From assembly GCF_003268395.1 (NCBI RefSeq), contig NZ_LQXQ01000006.1, positions 1-64,000 on the forward strand: DNA of 64,000 nucleotides, given 5' to 3'. The position numbers and the translations under genes were made by a program. Of this stretch, positions 55,331 to 63,726 are shown in pieces. Positions within the stretch are counted from its first letter, which is position 1. The number at the start of each line of letters is the position of its first letter. Origin of the DNA: Acinetobacter sp. CFCC 10889. Its GTDB lineage: Bacteria; Pseudomonadota; Gammaproteobacteria; Pseudomonadales; Moraxellaceae. The notes below the pieces were generated by a model that saw nothing but the letters and a program-made list of their open reading frames with translations, had not been told where the DNA came from and made no database searches.

Positions 55331-55447
55331 TTATTTAGACAGAATAAATTCCCAAATAATATAGCCAAGCGTAAAGCCAAGTAATGAATACGCAGTAATG
55401 ATAAAAAATACAAAACTCGCTTTATTATGCTTTCGTAAAAAATTCAT
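55331..55447 (-). CDS. Small single-helix membrane protein, 38 residues
   Basis: The frame reads MNFLRKHNKASF, then a hydrophobic segment (VFFIITAYSLLGFTLGYIIW) and a short tail EFILSK. One membrane helix with a basic N-terminus implies an Nin, Cout orientation. AAAGG lies about 10 bases before the ATG. Small proteins of this shape include subunits of respiratory oxidases and regulators of transporters. It lies in the gap before the YeeE/YedE cluster and faces away from it. Not assignable to a family by eye. Confidence 0.6.
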   Translation of the reverse strand: MNFLRKHNKASFVFFIITAYSLLGFTLGYIIWEFILSK

Positions 55448-55735
55448 AGTAATCAGCCTTTATCAGTTGATGATTTATTGTGACTTATTTAAATTAAAAT
55501 AAAAGGTATAGAAATGCGTTAAAAAACTATAACAGATGCGTTTTTTTGTATTGATTATATGAGTTTATTGATAATTTTTCAGATAAATAGTACATCTGTA
55601 TCGGTTTTTGTACATTAAAATAAATCAGGATTCAAACTTTTAGGATTTAATATCTATAAAATTACAAATCAAATGTTGAATATATTTAATAATTATATAT
55701 TATGAAAACATATAATGTTTATTGAGTGATCAGAT
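55448..55735. other. Divergent promoter region upstream of the sulfur cluster
   Basis: About 290 AT-rich bases. ATTATAT and ATATAAT form a perfect 7-bp inverted repeat at 55692-55716 with an 11-base spacer, 20 bases before the YeeE start. TATATATTATG at 55694-55704 also occurs upstream of the SulP gene (41152-41162). Confidence 0.4.
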
Positions 55736-56149
55736 ATGCATCCCTATCTAAATGCCTTGCTTGGCGGTGCGTTATTAGGCATTGCTGTAGTTGGCTATTT
55801 ATATGCCAACGGTAGAATTGCAGGAATTAGTGGATTAATTGGACAACTTTTCAATAAAACAGGCTTCTTCCAACGCCCAGCAACATGGTTTTTATTGGGC
55901 TTATTTGTGACCCCTTTTGTCTATGGTCTATTTTTCACTCCAAAGATCGAGATCAATGCATCTCCATTGGCAATGATAATTGCAGGCTTATTGGTCGGTT
56001 TTGGTACACGCTTAGGTTCTGGATGTACCAGTGGGCATGGGATTTGTGGAATCAGTCGACTGTCTAAACGCTCAATGGTGGCAACAAGTGTGTTTATGCT
56101 CGCAGGCTTTATCACCGTTTACGTGATGCGTCATTTATTGGGATGGTAA
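55736..56149 (+). CDS. YeeE/YedE family sulfur transporter subunit
   Basis: YeeE/YedE proteins import thiosulfate or related sulfur species. The 137-residue half-size protein has about four helices and the signature GTRLGSGCTSGHGICGISRLSKRS, with two cysteines thought to relay sulfur. The full-length E. coli YeeE is a duplication; here two half-size proteins are encoded side by side. It overlaps the next gene by 7 bases. A persulfide dioxygenase-like gene follows, so imported or internal sulfane sulfur is the likely substrate. Confidence 0.92.
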   Translation: MHPYLNALLGGALLGIAVVGYLYANGRIAGISGLIGQLFNKTGFFQRPATWFLLGLFVTPFVYGLFFTPKIEINASPLAMIIAGLLVGFGTRLGSGCTSGHGICGISRLSKRSMVATSVFMLAGFITVYVMRHLLGW

Positions 56150-56565
56150 ATATGAAAAATATCTTGGCTTTTATTTTTGGTGGTTTATTTTCAATAGGTT
56201 TGATGTGGTCTGGTATGGCAAATCCTGAAAATGTCCTCAGCTTTTTAGACTTATTTGGTGAATGGAATGCCAGTTTGATGTTTGTCATGATTGGTGCAAT
56301 CAGTGTGGCATTTATTCCATTTCAAAAAGCCATCCGTAAACCTGTGACACTATTTCATGAAAAAATTGAATTACCAACATCAACACAAATTGATAAACGT
56401 TTAATTCTTGGTGCATTAATTTTTGGTATAGGCTGGGGAATCGCAGGAATTTGTCCCGCACCTGCATTTACTTTGATTGGTTTAGGGTATTATCAAGCGA
56501 TCTATTTCATTGCGGCAATGTTCATTGGTGTATGGTTACATCGCAAATTTGATGGAGCAAAATAA
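56143..56565 (+). CDS. YeeE/YedE family protein, second half (DUF6691-like)
   Basis: A 140-residue membrane protein with about four helices. It begins NILAFIFGGLFSIGLMWSGMANPENVLSFLDLFGEWN and has the conserved FGIGWGIAGICPAPAFTLIGLGYYQAIYFIAAMFIGVWL, with one cysteine in the GICPAPA motif that is paired with GSGCTSGHG in the first subunit. It overlaps the previous gene, so the two subunits are made together. Its stop is one base before the start of the dioxygenase-like gene. Confidence 0.92.
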   Translation: MVNMKNILAFIFGGLFSIGLMWSGMANPENVLSFLDLFGEWNASLMFVMIGAISVAFIPFQKAIRKPVTLFHEKIELPTSTQIDKRLILGALIFGIGWGIAGICPAPAFTLIGLGYYQAIYFIAAMFIGVWLHRKFDGAK

Positions 56566-56566
56566 T

Positions 56567-57436
56567 ATGCAAACAATTGTGGTACAAGATTTTTTTGATG
56601 AAAATACCCATACTTTTAGTTATGTTGTTTCAGATCCAATCACATCGCAATGTGCCATTATTGATAGTGTTTTAGACTATGATGCGGCTTCAGCAAGTAC
56701 CACAACGACGCATGCGGATTTGATTATCGCTTATATTCAAGCCAATAATTTAAAAGTACAATGGATTTTAGAAACCCATGTACATGCTGATCATTTAACT
56801 GCTTCACAATATTTAAAAGAAAAATTAGGCGGAAAAGTCGCAATGAGTGCGAAAATCAGTGAGGTACAAAAGACCTTTTCTGATATTTATCACTTTGAAA
56901 ATACGGAATATTTTAATGTGGCTTTTGATTATTTATTTGCAGCAGATGAGACATTTAAAATTGGGCAACTGGATGCTTATAGTATTGCGACACCCGGACA
57001 TACGCCTGCCTGCTTAAGTTATGTGATCGAAGATTGTGTTTTTGTCGGTGATACTTTATTTATGCATGACTATGGCACAGCACGTTGTGATTTTCCCAAA
57101 GGAAGTGCATCACAACTTTATGATTCTATACAGAAAATATTTTCATTGCCTGAGCATTTTCGACTATTTTTATGTCATGATTATTTACCTCAAACACGAA
57201 CAGAATATCAGTGTGAAAGCAGTGTAAAAGCACAGAAATTAAAGAATATTCATGTGCATATTGGCATAGAAAAAGCAGATTTTGTACATATGCGAGAGCA
57301 ACGTGATGCAACTTTAGCTATGCCAAAGCTGATCTTACCCGCAATTCAAATTAATATGGTCGCAGGGCATTTTCCTCAAGCTGAAAGTAATGGTGTGCAG
57401 TATTTAAAAATTCCATTTAACTATTTTAAATCCTAG
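56567..57436 (+). CDS. MBL-fold persulfide dioxygenase-like enzyme (ETHE1/Blh type)
   Basis: ETHE1-type enzymes oxidise glutathione persulfide to sulfite with a mononuclear iron. The 289-residue protein has the beta-lactamase fold and iron ligands: WILETHVHADHLTASQYLKE, TPGHTPACLSYVIED, FVGDTLFMHDYGTARCDFP, and FLCHDYLPQTR. This is the two-His-one-Asp pattern. The frame opens earlier at 56510, but that start lies inside the second YeeE/YedE gene; ATG 56567 is taken. Third gene of the sulfur operon, likely controlled by a BigR-type sensor such as the one at 41.3 kb. Confidence 0.92.
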   Translation: MQTIVVQDFFDENTHTFSYVVSDPITSQCAIIDSVLDYDAASASTTTTHADLIIAYIQANNLKVQWILETHVHADHLTASQYLKEKLGGKVAMSAKISEVQKTFSDIYHFENTEYFNVAFDYLFAADETFKIGQLDAYSIATPGHTPACLSYVIEDCVFVGDTLFMHDYGTARCDFPKGSASQLYDSIQKIFSLPEHFRLFLCHDYLPQTRTEYQCESSVKAQKLKNIHVHIGIEKADFVHMREQRDATLAMPKLILPAIQINMVAGHFPQAESNGVQYLKIPFNYFKS

Positions 57437-57452
57437 AATATTTTAGGATTTA
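57427..57452. terminator. Hairpin at the end of the sulfur operon
   Basis: TAAATCCTA, 8-base loop, TAGGATTTA: a perfect 9-bp stem that includes the dioxygenase stop codon. It sits just before the convergent mocR stop and may serve both strands. Confidence 0.65.
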
Positions 57453-57456
57453 TTGA

Positions 57457-58896
57457 TCATATATCTATGCTGTGCTGCGTTTGAATCTGCTGAATTTTAG
57501 TTTGAATACTGTGAATTAAACAATCTAAGCCATGCTGAATCTCTGCTGTCCATGTAAATGAACAATTTAAACGTAAATAATGCTGCTGAGAATTCAGCAT
57601 GTTAAAGAGCTGACTAGGTGTTACATCTATATTTTGTTGAATAAGATCGTGATAAATATCCATACTGTCTACAGAAATCGGCAGTTTGATCCAGAGAAAA
57701 AAACCACTCGCATAAGAAAAAATTTGGCATTGTTCAGGTAAATTTTGTTCGAGATAATGAAAAATTTGTTTCTTATTGCGTTCTAAATTGCGTCTGAGTT
57801 GACGTAAGTGCTTTTCATAATGGTGATGTTGTAAAAACTCAACTAAGGCATTTTGTAAAAGCGCATTGGTTGAAATAGTGCTCATGAGTTGTAAATGTTG
57901 AATTTTATTTGAAAATTTTCCAGCATGTACCCAGCCAACTCGAAAGTTAGCACCTAAAGTTTTAGAAAAAGAAGAACAATGTAAAACCCAATTGTGTTGA
58001 TCAAAGTGTTTGACAGATAGTGGCTTTTTTTGACCAAAATACAATTCTTCATAGACGTCATCTTCAATCAAATACACTTGATATTGATGTAAAAGTTCAG
58101 CAATTTTTTGTTTGGTATCATTGCTTGCAGTAAAGCCAATGGGATTGTGGCTATTGAGCATCAACCAACATACTTTGATGGGATAATTTTTTAAAATGTG
58201 CTCAAAGGCATCTAAATCAATACCTAAACGAGGATGTTCAGGCACAGTAATGACTTTCAGCCCCAATCTTTCAGCAGCCTGCCAAGCACCGTAAAAAATC
58301 GTTTCTTGTAAAACAATATAATCACCCGCTTGTGCGACTGAAGCCAAAGCAAGATTGAGTGCATCTAAACATCCTGACGTAATCACAAGATCATCGGCTT
58401 GAGTCGCAATGCCATGTAGACTGTAGCGCTGTGCAATGATATTTCGCAGTTCAATATTTCCGGGTGGAAAACTGTCCACATGCAAATAACTATTTTTAGA
58501 GCGAGAAAGTTGCCCCATGATTTGGGTCAGTTTTTGCGAATAGACCAATTCTGATGATGGAAATGCTGAACCTAAGCCCAAATTGCTTAAAGGTTGAATC
58601 GATTTGAGGTATTTAAAAATCAGCGAATTAATTTCAACTTGCGCATTGATTGATACGATAGTTTGAGAATTTTGTGATTTTTCATTTAAATAATCATTTA
58701 CAAAATAACCTGATTTTTCTTTTGAATAAATTAAACCTTGTGCTTCTAGTGCTTGATAGGCATTCATCACTGTCATGAGGCTAAAACCCGAACGTTGCAC
58801 CTGATCCCGCAAAGAGGGTAGTTTTTCGTTGGGTTTGAGCGTGCCATTTTCAATAAGCTGTCGAAGATGTTGTGCCAATTGGTCTGATTTATACAT
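57457..58896 (-). CDS. MocR-type regulator (GntR helix-turn-helix plus aminotransferase domain)
   Basis: MocR proteins combine a GntR DNA-binding domain with a fold type I aminotransferase that binds PLP; known members regulate vitamin B6 or amino-acid genes. The 479 residues show LAQHLRQLIENGTLKPNEKLPSLRDQVQRSGFSLMTVMNAYQALEAQGLIYSKEKSGYFV at the start, then the aminotransferase with ITSGCLDALNLAL, MLNSHNPIGFTAS, IEDDVYEELYFG and the PLP lysine in CSSFSKTLGANFRVGWV. A 53-residue membrane protein gene lies 14 bases upstream on the same strand, and a YddG-like exporter further upstream. The effector is unknown. Confidence 0.92.
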   Translation of the reverse strand: MYKSDQLAQHLRQLIENGTLKPNEKLPSLRDQVQRSGFSLMTVMNAYQALEAQGLIYSKEKSGYFVNDYLNEKSQNSQTIVSINAQVEINSLIFKYLKSIQPLSNLGLGSAFPSSELVYSQKLTQIMGQLSRSKNSYLHVDSFPPGNIELRNIIAQRYSLHGIATQADDLVITSGCLDALNLALASVAQAGDYIVLQETIFYGAWQAAERLGLKVITVPEHPRLGIDLDAFEHILKNYPIKVCWLMLNSHNPIGFTASNDTKQKIAELLHQYQVYLIEDDVYEELYFGQKKPLSVKHFDQHNWVLHCSSFSKTLGANFRVGWVHAGKFSNKIQHLQLMSTISTNALLQNALVEFLQHHHYEKHLRQLRRNLERNKKQIFHYLEQNLPEQCQIFSYASGFFLWIKLPISVDSMDIYHDLIQQNIDVTPSQLFNMLNSQQHYLRLNCSFTWTAEIQHGLDCLIHSIQTKIQQIQTQHSIDI

Positions 58897-58910
58897 AAAT
58901 ACTCAAAATA

Positions 58911-59072
58911 CTAATTTAGATATGCGTGGTCTGCACCTACGGCAAAAATAACGCCGATGCAAAACAACGCACAGTAAATAAAAAACCAAATAATCATACG
59001 TTTAAATGCTTTGTCTGAGATAGAGCTGTCAGCATATTGTGGTGCTTTTTTTGAATCTTGATCGTGGTTCAT
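58911..59072 (-). CDS. Small membrane protein, 53 residues, upstream of mocR
   Basis: The frame has a hydrophilic N-tail (MNHDQDSKKAPQYADSS), a basic patch (DKAFKR) and one hydrophobic helix (MIIWFFIYCALFCIGVIFAVG), ending ADHAYLN. A conserved-looking layout with tail, helix and short C-end suggests a real protein. GAG lies about 10 bases before the ATG. Its stop is 14 bases before the mocR start, so the two are probably cotranscribed. I do not recognise the family. Confidence 0.6.
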   Translation of the reverse strand: MNHDQDSKKAPQYADSSISDKAFKRMIIWFFIYCALFCIGVIFAVGADHAYLN

Positions 59073-59246
59073 GGGAGTGATCTCATTTCAATCTGTATGT
59101 GTAGTATGAAAAAGATCAAAAAAAAGTGCTATACACAGAACTGTACTAAAAAAATATAACAGATCAACCAAATAAAACCTATCTGTTATATTTGAATATG
59201 GTTTATAGACTGAATTTGCATATTTTTAAAATTGAATCAAGAACAA

Positions 59247-60173
59247 CTAAAACTGAATTTTCAAGCGTTGAATGCGTGGTTTGATATGTTCCCAACTGGT
59301 TGAAATCCAACAAATCAGTGAGCCTAATGTTACCAAGCATACACCATGCCAAAATTCGATCGACAATGTTGTTTGTAAAATCAACATGGAAAATAAGGTA
59401 GAAAAAATAGGGCTAAAATAAGAAAGTGTGACTAAAAACGTGATATTTCCTTTGATAATACCAATATTCCATGCGGCATAACCCAATGCTGTTGCAAAAC
59501 CAACCGCAAGTAAATAGGGAAGAACTTCAAAATTGATTTTGGGGAGTGTCTCGAAAGAATGTGTCATCAGTAATTTTGTCCATAAAACTACTGTAATCAT
59601 GATGAAATACAGAGCAATAGGATTATGTCCTTGACTATATTTTCGAGTAATCACACAATAAATCGCCCATAAAATTGCACCCATTAACGCCAAAATATAG
59701 CTGAATGGGTTGGACATAAAATGCGAGATCAGCGTAGATAAAGAAAGTTGATTATTGCCTGTTTGAATCCAAATGATACCACTCATACTGACCATTAAGC
59801 CAAAGACGACAAACAGGCTAAATTTTAGTTCTTTGAAAATAATCAGCATCACTACGGTTAGACTTGCCCATAAATAATTCACTAAACTAATTTCAATGGC
59901 TTGTTGAGGCGTTTGAGCAAGTGCAATCGCATAAGAAAAGCACAATTCATAAACTAAAAATAATAGAGATGCACCAATGAGATAAGCTTTTGGAATAATT
60001 TTTAAATTTGGAATTTTAAATATAATCAATAAGATAATCGCACTTAAACTATACATCAGTGTAACAGCATAATCAGCACCTAATAGACTACTCAGTTTTT
60101 TTAATAATCCAACCAAAGAAGACCAAAGCAAAATAGCACTAAAGCCAAGAAGCGTAGCGAGATTTTTTGACAT
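59247..60173 (-). CDS. DMT-superfamily exporter, YddG-like
   Basis: YddG exports aromatic amino acids and other compounds. The 308-residue protein has ten helices in two EamA repeats. Features matching YddG are the start ATLLGFSAILLWSSLVGLLKKLSSLLGADYAVTLMYSLSA, SLVNYLWASLTVVMLIIF, and LALMGAILWAIYCVITRKYSQGHNPIALYF. The residue pattern in the second repeat (GFATALGYAAWNIGIIKGN) also fits. Near mocR, so it may be among that regulator's targets, by position only. Confidence 0.88.
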   Translation of the reverse strand: MSKNLATLLGFSAILLWSSLVGLLKKLSSLLGADYAVTLMYSLSAIILLIIFKIPNLKIIPKAYLIGASLLFLVYELCFSYAIALAQTPQQAIEISLVNYLWASLTVVMLIIFKELKFSLFVVFGLMVSMSGIIWIQTGNNQLSLSTLISHFMSNPFSYILALMGAILWAIYCVITRKYSQGHNPIALYFIMITVVLWTKLLMTHSFETLPKINFEVLPYLLAVGFATALGYAAWNIGIIKGNITFLVTLSYFSPIFSTLFSMLILQTTLSIEFWHGVCLVTLGSLICWISTSWEHIKPRIQRLKIQF

Positions 60174-60480
60174 GACGAAGCTGCTTTTGCCTAGAAAATA
60201 GGGCGTTTTAGGATGAAAAATTGATGTGCATAGTATAGTGTTTTTTTATTTTATTGAATGACGGATTTTAAGATTGAAAACAGCTTTTTAAGTGATTTAT
60301 TTGAATGATTGGTAAAAGAGAAAAGTTTGAATACTAGGTGCAATAAATAAAAAAAGCTATTGCTGAATATCAAAAAATTAAAGTTTGAAAAATACGGAAA
60401 TTTAATAGCAAAATCATATTTTTCAAGTTGAAAGGTGTATATTCAAGTCTGTTTTGAATTTTATGTTTAAGTCACAATTT

Positions 60481-61368
60481 ATGACATCAATTTGGATTTT
60501 ATTTACAGTTATGGCTGCATTTATGCAGGCATGGCGCAATGCTTTTCAAAAGCAATTAAGTCTCACGGTTGATGTGTATGGTGTGACTTTAGCACGTTTT
60601 ATTTTCGGATTGCCTTTTGCGGTTTGCTATATCTATATTTTATATCAGCAGCAACCCTTGACCGTACAAGTTGAATTTACTGTTCGTTATTGGCTCTATA
60701 TTGTTATTGCAGGACTCAGTCAGATTGCTGCAACGGCATTAATGGTGCAGCTCTTTAAACAAAAAAATTATGCAATTGGTGTGGGCTTAGCGAAAAGTGA
60801 AGCCATATTAGCTGCAATTATTGCAGTCGCAGTTTTACATGAAAAGTTAACAATATTAGGTTGGTTTGGGGTTGTACTTGGTGGCGTAGCAGTATTCTTA
60901 CTGAGTAATGGCAAGAAAAAAGAACACATTTCATTGCAAACCTTGATGATCGGTATTGGCAGTGGCTTGTGCTTTGCGATTACTTCATTATTGGTTCGTG
61001 AAGCCAGTTTAGAGTTGAGTACATTGCCATATTTACATCGAGCAGCGTGGGTACTGCTCAGTATTATCGGTTTTCAATGTATTTCTATGTTGCTGTTTTT
61101 AAGTCTTTTTAGTCGAAAAACATTGTTAGCAATGTGGCAGAAAATCGGGCTTACTTTTAAAGTCAGCGTATGTAGTTTCTTGGCTTCTTTGGGTTGGTTT
61201 ACGGCGATGAGTATGCAATCTGTGGCGATTGTAAAAACACTTGGTCAGATCGAAATATTATTTAGTTTATTGATTTCAGTGTATTTCTTTAAAGAAAAAT
61301 TAGCTAAAACAGAGCATGTTGGGCTTGTTTTGGTGGTGATCGCTGCTATTTTGGTGATTTGGGCTTAG
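60481..61368 (+). CDS. DMT-superfamily transporter (EamA domains)
   Basis: A 295-residue, ten-helix protein with two EamA repeats: FTVMAAFMQAWRNAFQKQLSLTVDVYGVTLARFIFGLPFA and, after the first half, LMIGIGSGLCFAITSLLVREASLELS. The conserved LAKSEAILAAIIAVAVLHEKLTILGWFGVVLGGVAVFL and the matching C-terminal IEILFSLLISVYFFKEKLAKTEHVG mark the symmetric ends of the repeats. Starts at 60454 (TTG), 60463 and 60481 are possible; none has a Shine-Dalgarno and 60481 lies directly before the first helix. Substrate unknown. Confidence 0.88.
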   Translation: MTSIWILFTVMAAFMQAWRNAFQKQLSLTVDVYGVTLARFIFGLPFAVCYIYILYQQQPLTVQVEFTVRYWLYIVIAGLSQIAATALMVQLFKQKNYAIGVGLAKSEAILAAIIAVAVLHEKLTILGWFGVVLGGVAVFLLSNGKKKEHISLQTLMIGIGSGLCFAITSLLVREASLELSTLPYLHRAAWVLLSIIGFQCISMLLFLSLFSRKTLLAMWQKIGLTFKVSVCSFLASLGWFTAMSMQSVAIVKTLGQIEILFSLLISVYFFKEKLAKTEHVGLVLVVIAAILVIWA

Positions 61369-61571
61369 TTTGTCATAAGAAAGTGATTATATTTCATGAG
61401 GAAATTTAAACTGAAAATAAGCTTATCTGCATAGATATCCATAGAAATTGTGGATTTATTCATGGCTTAAATATTTGAAATATAAATTTAAATAGCATTA
61501 TTGGTTATTTTTTGTTCGTTAATTCTAGAATATATCGTACTTACATAATGATACTGATCAATGGTGATATT

Positions 61572-62936
61572 TTAATGTTCAATCTGAGAAATGACCACTT
61601 TTAAGCCTTGTGGTTGATGATGCTGAAAGTTGATCATATAGGCATTTTTATTTAATAGAACATTCACCAAAGCTAAACCTAAGCCATGCCCTGTATTTTG
61701 TGCGGATTTTCGCCAAAAGCGTTTGGTTAATAATTGCAATTCCGCATCATTTAAACCAATACCATTATCTTGAACAATCAAATGATTATTCTGCATAAAA
61801 ATTTCAATTTTTGTATAGGATTGAGCATGTAAATAAACATTTTCAATTAAGTTTTTTAAGACGATATGTAAGGTTGAAGCAGGCAGTTGTAAATTTGTCA
61901 GACTGTCCCATTGGATTTGTAAATGCGTATTTTCCAGTGCATATTTCAGGCTTAACTCTTGAATAACAAGTTGAAGTACTGCTGCGACAGGCGTATTTTC
62001 ATGGGTTTGTTTACCATGTAATTCAGTTTTACTCAGTAACAGCAATTGTTCAAGTAGTTGTTGATAACGTTGAATACTTTGTTCTGCTTGTTGTAAATTT
62101 TGTGCCAATTTAGACTGTTGTTCACCAGATTGTTGCAGCATCAGCAAACTCAGTTGCACATTAGTTTTGATTGCAGTTAAGGGACTGCGTAGCTCATGAG
62201 CAGCAAAAGCACTAAAGCTTTTTTCATTTTCTAAGCTTTCGTTTAAGTTATGGATCAATTCAATTAGGCTGTCGACAAAAGGCTGTATTTCTGTAGGAAT
62301 ATTTTGAGTTTTTAATGCGGATAAATAGTGTGTAGCTTCGGATAAATTTTGCTTTTTTTGCGTGACATGTTGTGCAATTTGATCCAAAGGCTGAAATTCA
62401 ATACGAATAATCCATAAAATCAAAAACACACATAAAGCTAAAGTAAAAATGAGTGGAATCAGTACCGATTTTAAAATTTGTGCAAGTAATGTTGCCCGTA
62501 ATTGTAATTTTTCAGCAGAAACGACCTGAATTTGTCCCTTTTTTAAGGTGTAGCTGCGCCATTCAGTACCGTGGTGTGTCCATGTGCTAAAGCCTGAATT
62601 TTGACTACTGAGATTGTCAGGCGCATCTTGGGTGCGGGCAATGACTTTTTGCTCTGTCGAAATGTGTGAACTAAAAAATGAAACTTCACATGCAATTAAA
62701 TTAGGGTTGGCATTTTCAGCATTTACAGATTCTAAAACACTCGGTAAATCATGCACGGGTAGATGACGAATCAAACGTGCGACCATATGGGCAGAGGCTG
62801 AAAGACGTTCATCTAAGGTCTGTTGTAATTGTTTTTGTAAATCATAGTATAACCAGCAAAAAACCATCGACCAGAGTAGGATAAAAACCATCAGTAAGGT
62901 CGAAACTAAACGCCATTTTAAGCTATAGCTTTTCAT
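61572..62936 (-). CDS. Sensor histidine kinase, QseC/PmrB-like
   Basis: The kinase partners the response regulator encoded just upstream. The 454 residues run: membrane helix 1 (LLMVFILLWSMVFCWLYYDL), periplasmic domain to about residue 155, helix 2 (VLIPLIFTLALCVFLILWII), a HAMP-like linker, the phosphoacceptor FAAHELRSPLTAIKTNVQLS, the N box LKNLIENVYLHAQ, and ATP-lid glycines in QDNGIGLND and GHGLGLALVNVLL. All catalytic boxes are intact. The ATG overlaps the regulator's stop. The domain order and periplasmic size match QseC/PmrB-type kinases; the signal is unknown. Confidence 0.92.
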   Translation of the reverse strand: MKSYSLKWRLVSTLLMVFILLWSMVFCWLYYDLQKQLQQTLDERLSASAHMVARLIRHLPVHDLPSVLESVNAENANPNLIACEVSFFSSHISTEQKVIARTQDAPDNLSSQNSGFSTWTHHGTEWRSYTLKKGQIQVVSAEKLQLRATLLAQILKSVLIPLIFTLALCVFLILWIIRIEFQPLDQIAQHVTQKKQNLSEATHYLSALKTQNIPTEIQPFVDSLIELIHNLNESLENEKSFSAFAAHELRSPLTAIKTNVQLSLLMLQQSGEQQSKLAQNLQQAEQSIQRYQQLLEQLLLLSKTELHGKQTHENTPVAAVLQLVIQELSLKYALENTHLQIQWDSLTNLQLPASTLHIVLKNLIENVYLHAQSYTKIEIFMQNNHLIVQDNGIGLNDAELQLLTKRFWRKSAQNTGHGLGLALVNVLLNKNAYMINFQHHQPQGLKVVISQIEH

Positions 62937-63616
62937 GGCTTTTCTTCTTGCTGTTCGGTCGAAGTTTTTAAAATATAGCCAACTCCACGCACAGTTTGAA
63001 TTAAATCTGGATGAGTTTTTTGCCGTAAATGGTGGATATGTACATTTATTGCATTACTCTCAATACTGTCTTGGAAGCCATAGGTTTTGTCGATTAATTG
63101 TTCGGTGCGTAATACTTGATTTGGATACAGCATAAAGGTTTCGAGTAGGCTATATTCACGGCGGGACAGCGTTAAAGCTTGCTGTTGATAGTAAGCTTGT
63201 TGGGTATCTTGGTTAATTTTTAGATCAGCGATACTTAAAATATTAGATGAATAACCACGATGGCGCCGTGTTAAAGCATAAATACGTGCAATGAGTTCTG
63301 TTAAATCAAAAGGTTTACTGAGGTAGTCATCTGCACCTGCATTTAAGGCTTCAACACATTGTTGGGTTTGATTGCGAGCAGTGAGGACAAGAACAGGGAC
63401 ATGTAGTTGGTCTTTGCGCCATGCGGTAAGCAACTCTAAGCCATCTTGATCAGGTAAACCTAAATCGAGTAAACACAAATCTACTGCGCTTTTACGGATA
63501 AAATAATCTGCCGCTTGGGCAGTAGCAACATGCTCAATTGAAATATTTAAATAATCCAGTGCAGCTACGATACTTTGTGCAATATAGGGATCATCTTCCA
63601 CCAAGACAACAAACAT
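62933..63616 (-). CDS. OmpR-family response regulator, QseB/PmrA-like
   Basis: A 227-residue response regulator: receiver domain with LVEDDPYIAQS (acidic pocket), phosphorylatable Asp in DLCLLDLGLPDQDGLELL, Thr and Lys in VLVLTARNQ and ADDYLSKPFDL, then the winged-helix domain (LTLSRREYSLLETFMLYPNQVLRTEQLIDKTYGF and HHLRQKTHPDLIQTVRGVGYIL). AGAGGAA lies before ATG 63616; the longer frame to 63634 is less likely. It is cotranscribed with the kinase and divergent from dsbD. A tandem CTTAA box lies in the intergenic region, suggesting autoregulation and control of dsbD. Confidence 0.94.
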   Translation of the reverse strand: MFVVLVEDDPYIAQSIVAALDYLNISIEHVATAQAADYFIRKSAVDLCLLDLGLPDQDGLELLTAWRKDQLHVPVLVLTARNQTQQCVEALNAGADDYLSKPFDLTELIARIYALTRRHRGYSSNILSIADLKINQDTQQAYYQQQALTLSRREYSLLETFMLYPNQVLRTEQLIDKTYGFQDSIESNAINVHIHHLRQKTHPDLIQTVRGVGYILKTSTEQQEEKP

Positions 63617-63661
63617 AAGTATTCCTCTGATCATGTGAGTATTTTACAAAGAAAAACAAGT

Positions 63662-63678
63662 CTTAATGTTCTCTTAAC
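63662..63678. promoter_or_regulatory. PmrA/QseB-type tandem box
   Basis: CTTAAT-GTTCT-CTTAAC: two half-sites with an 11-base period, the form bound by PmrA-like response regulators (CTTAAT-N5-CTTAA). It lies between the response regulator and dsbD. GATAAT at 63689-63694 could be the dsbD -10, which would place the box over the -35 region, as in activated promoters. Confidence 0.65.
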
Positions 63679-63726
63679 CCATTTTCGATGATAATGCTTT
63701 CAGTCACATTATTTAGATTGATTGAT

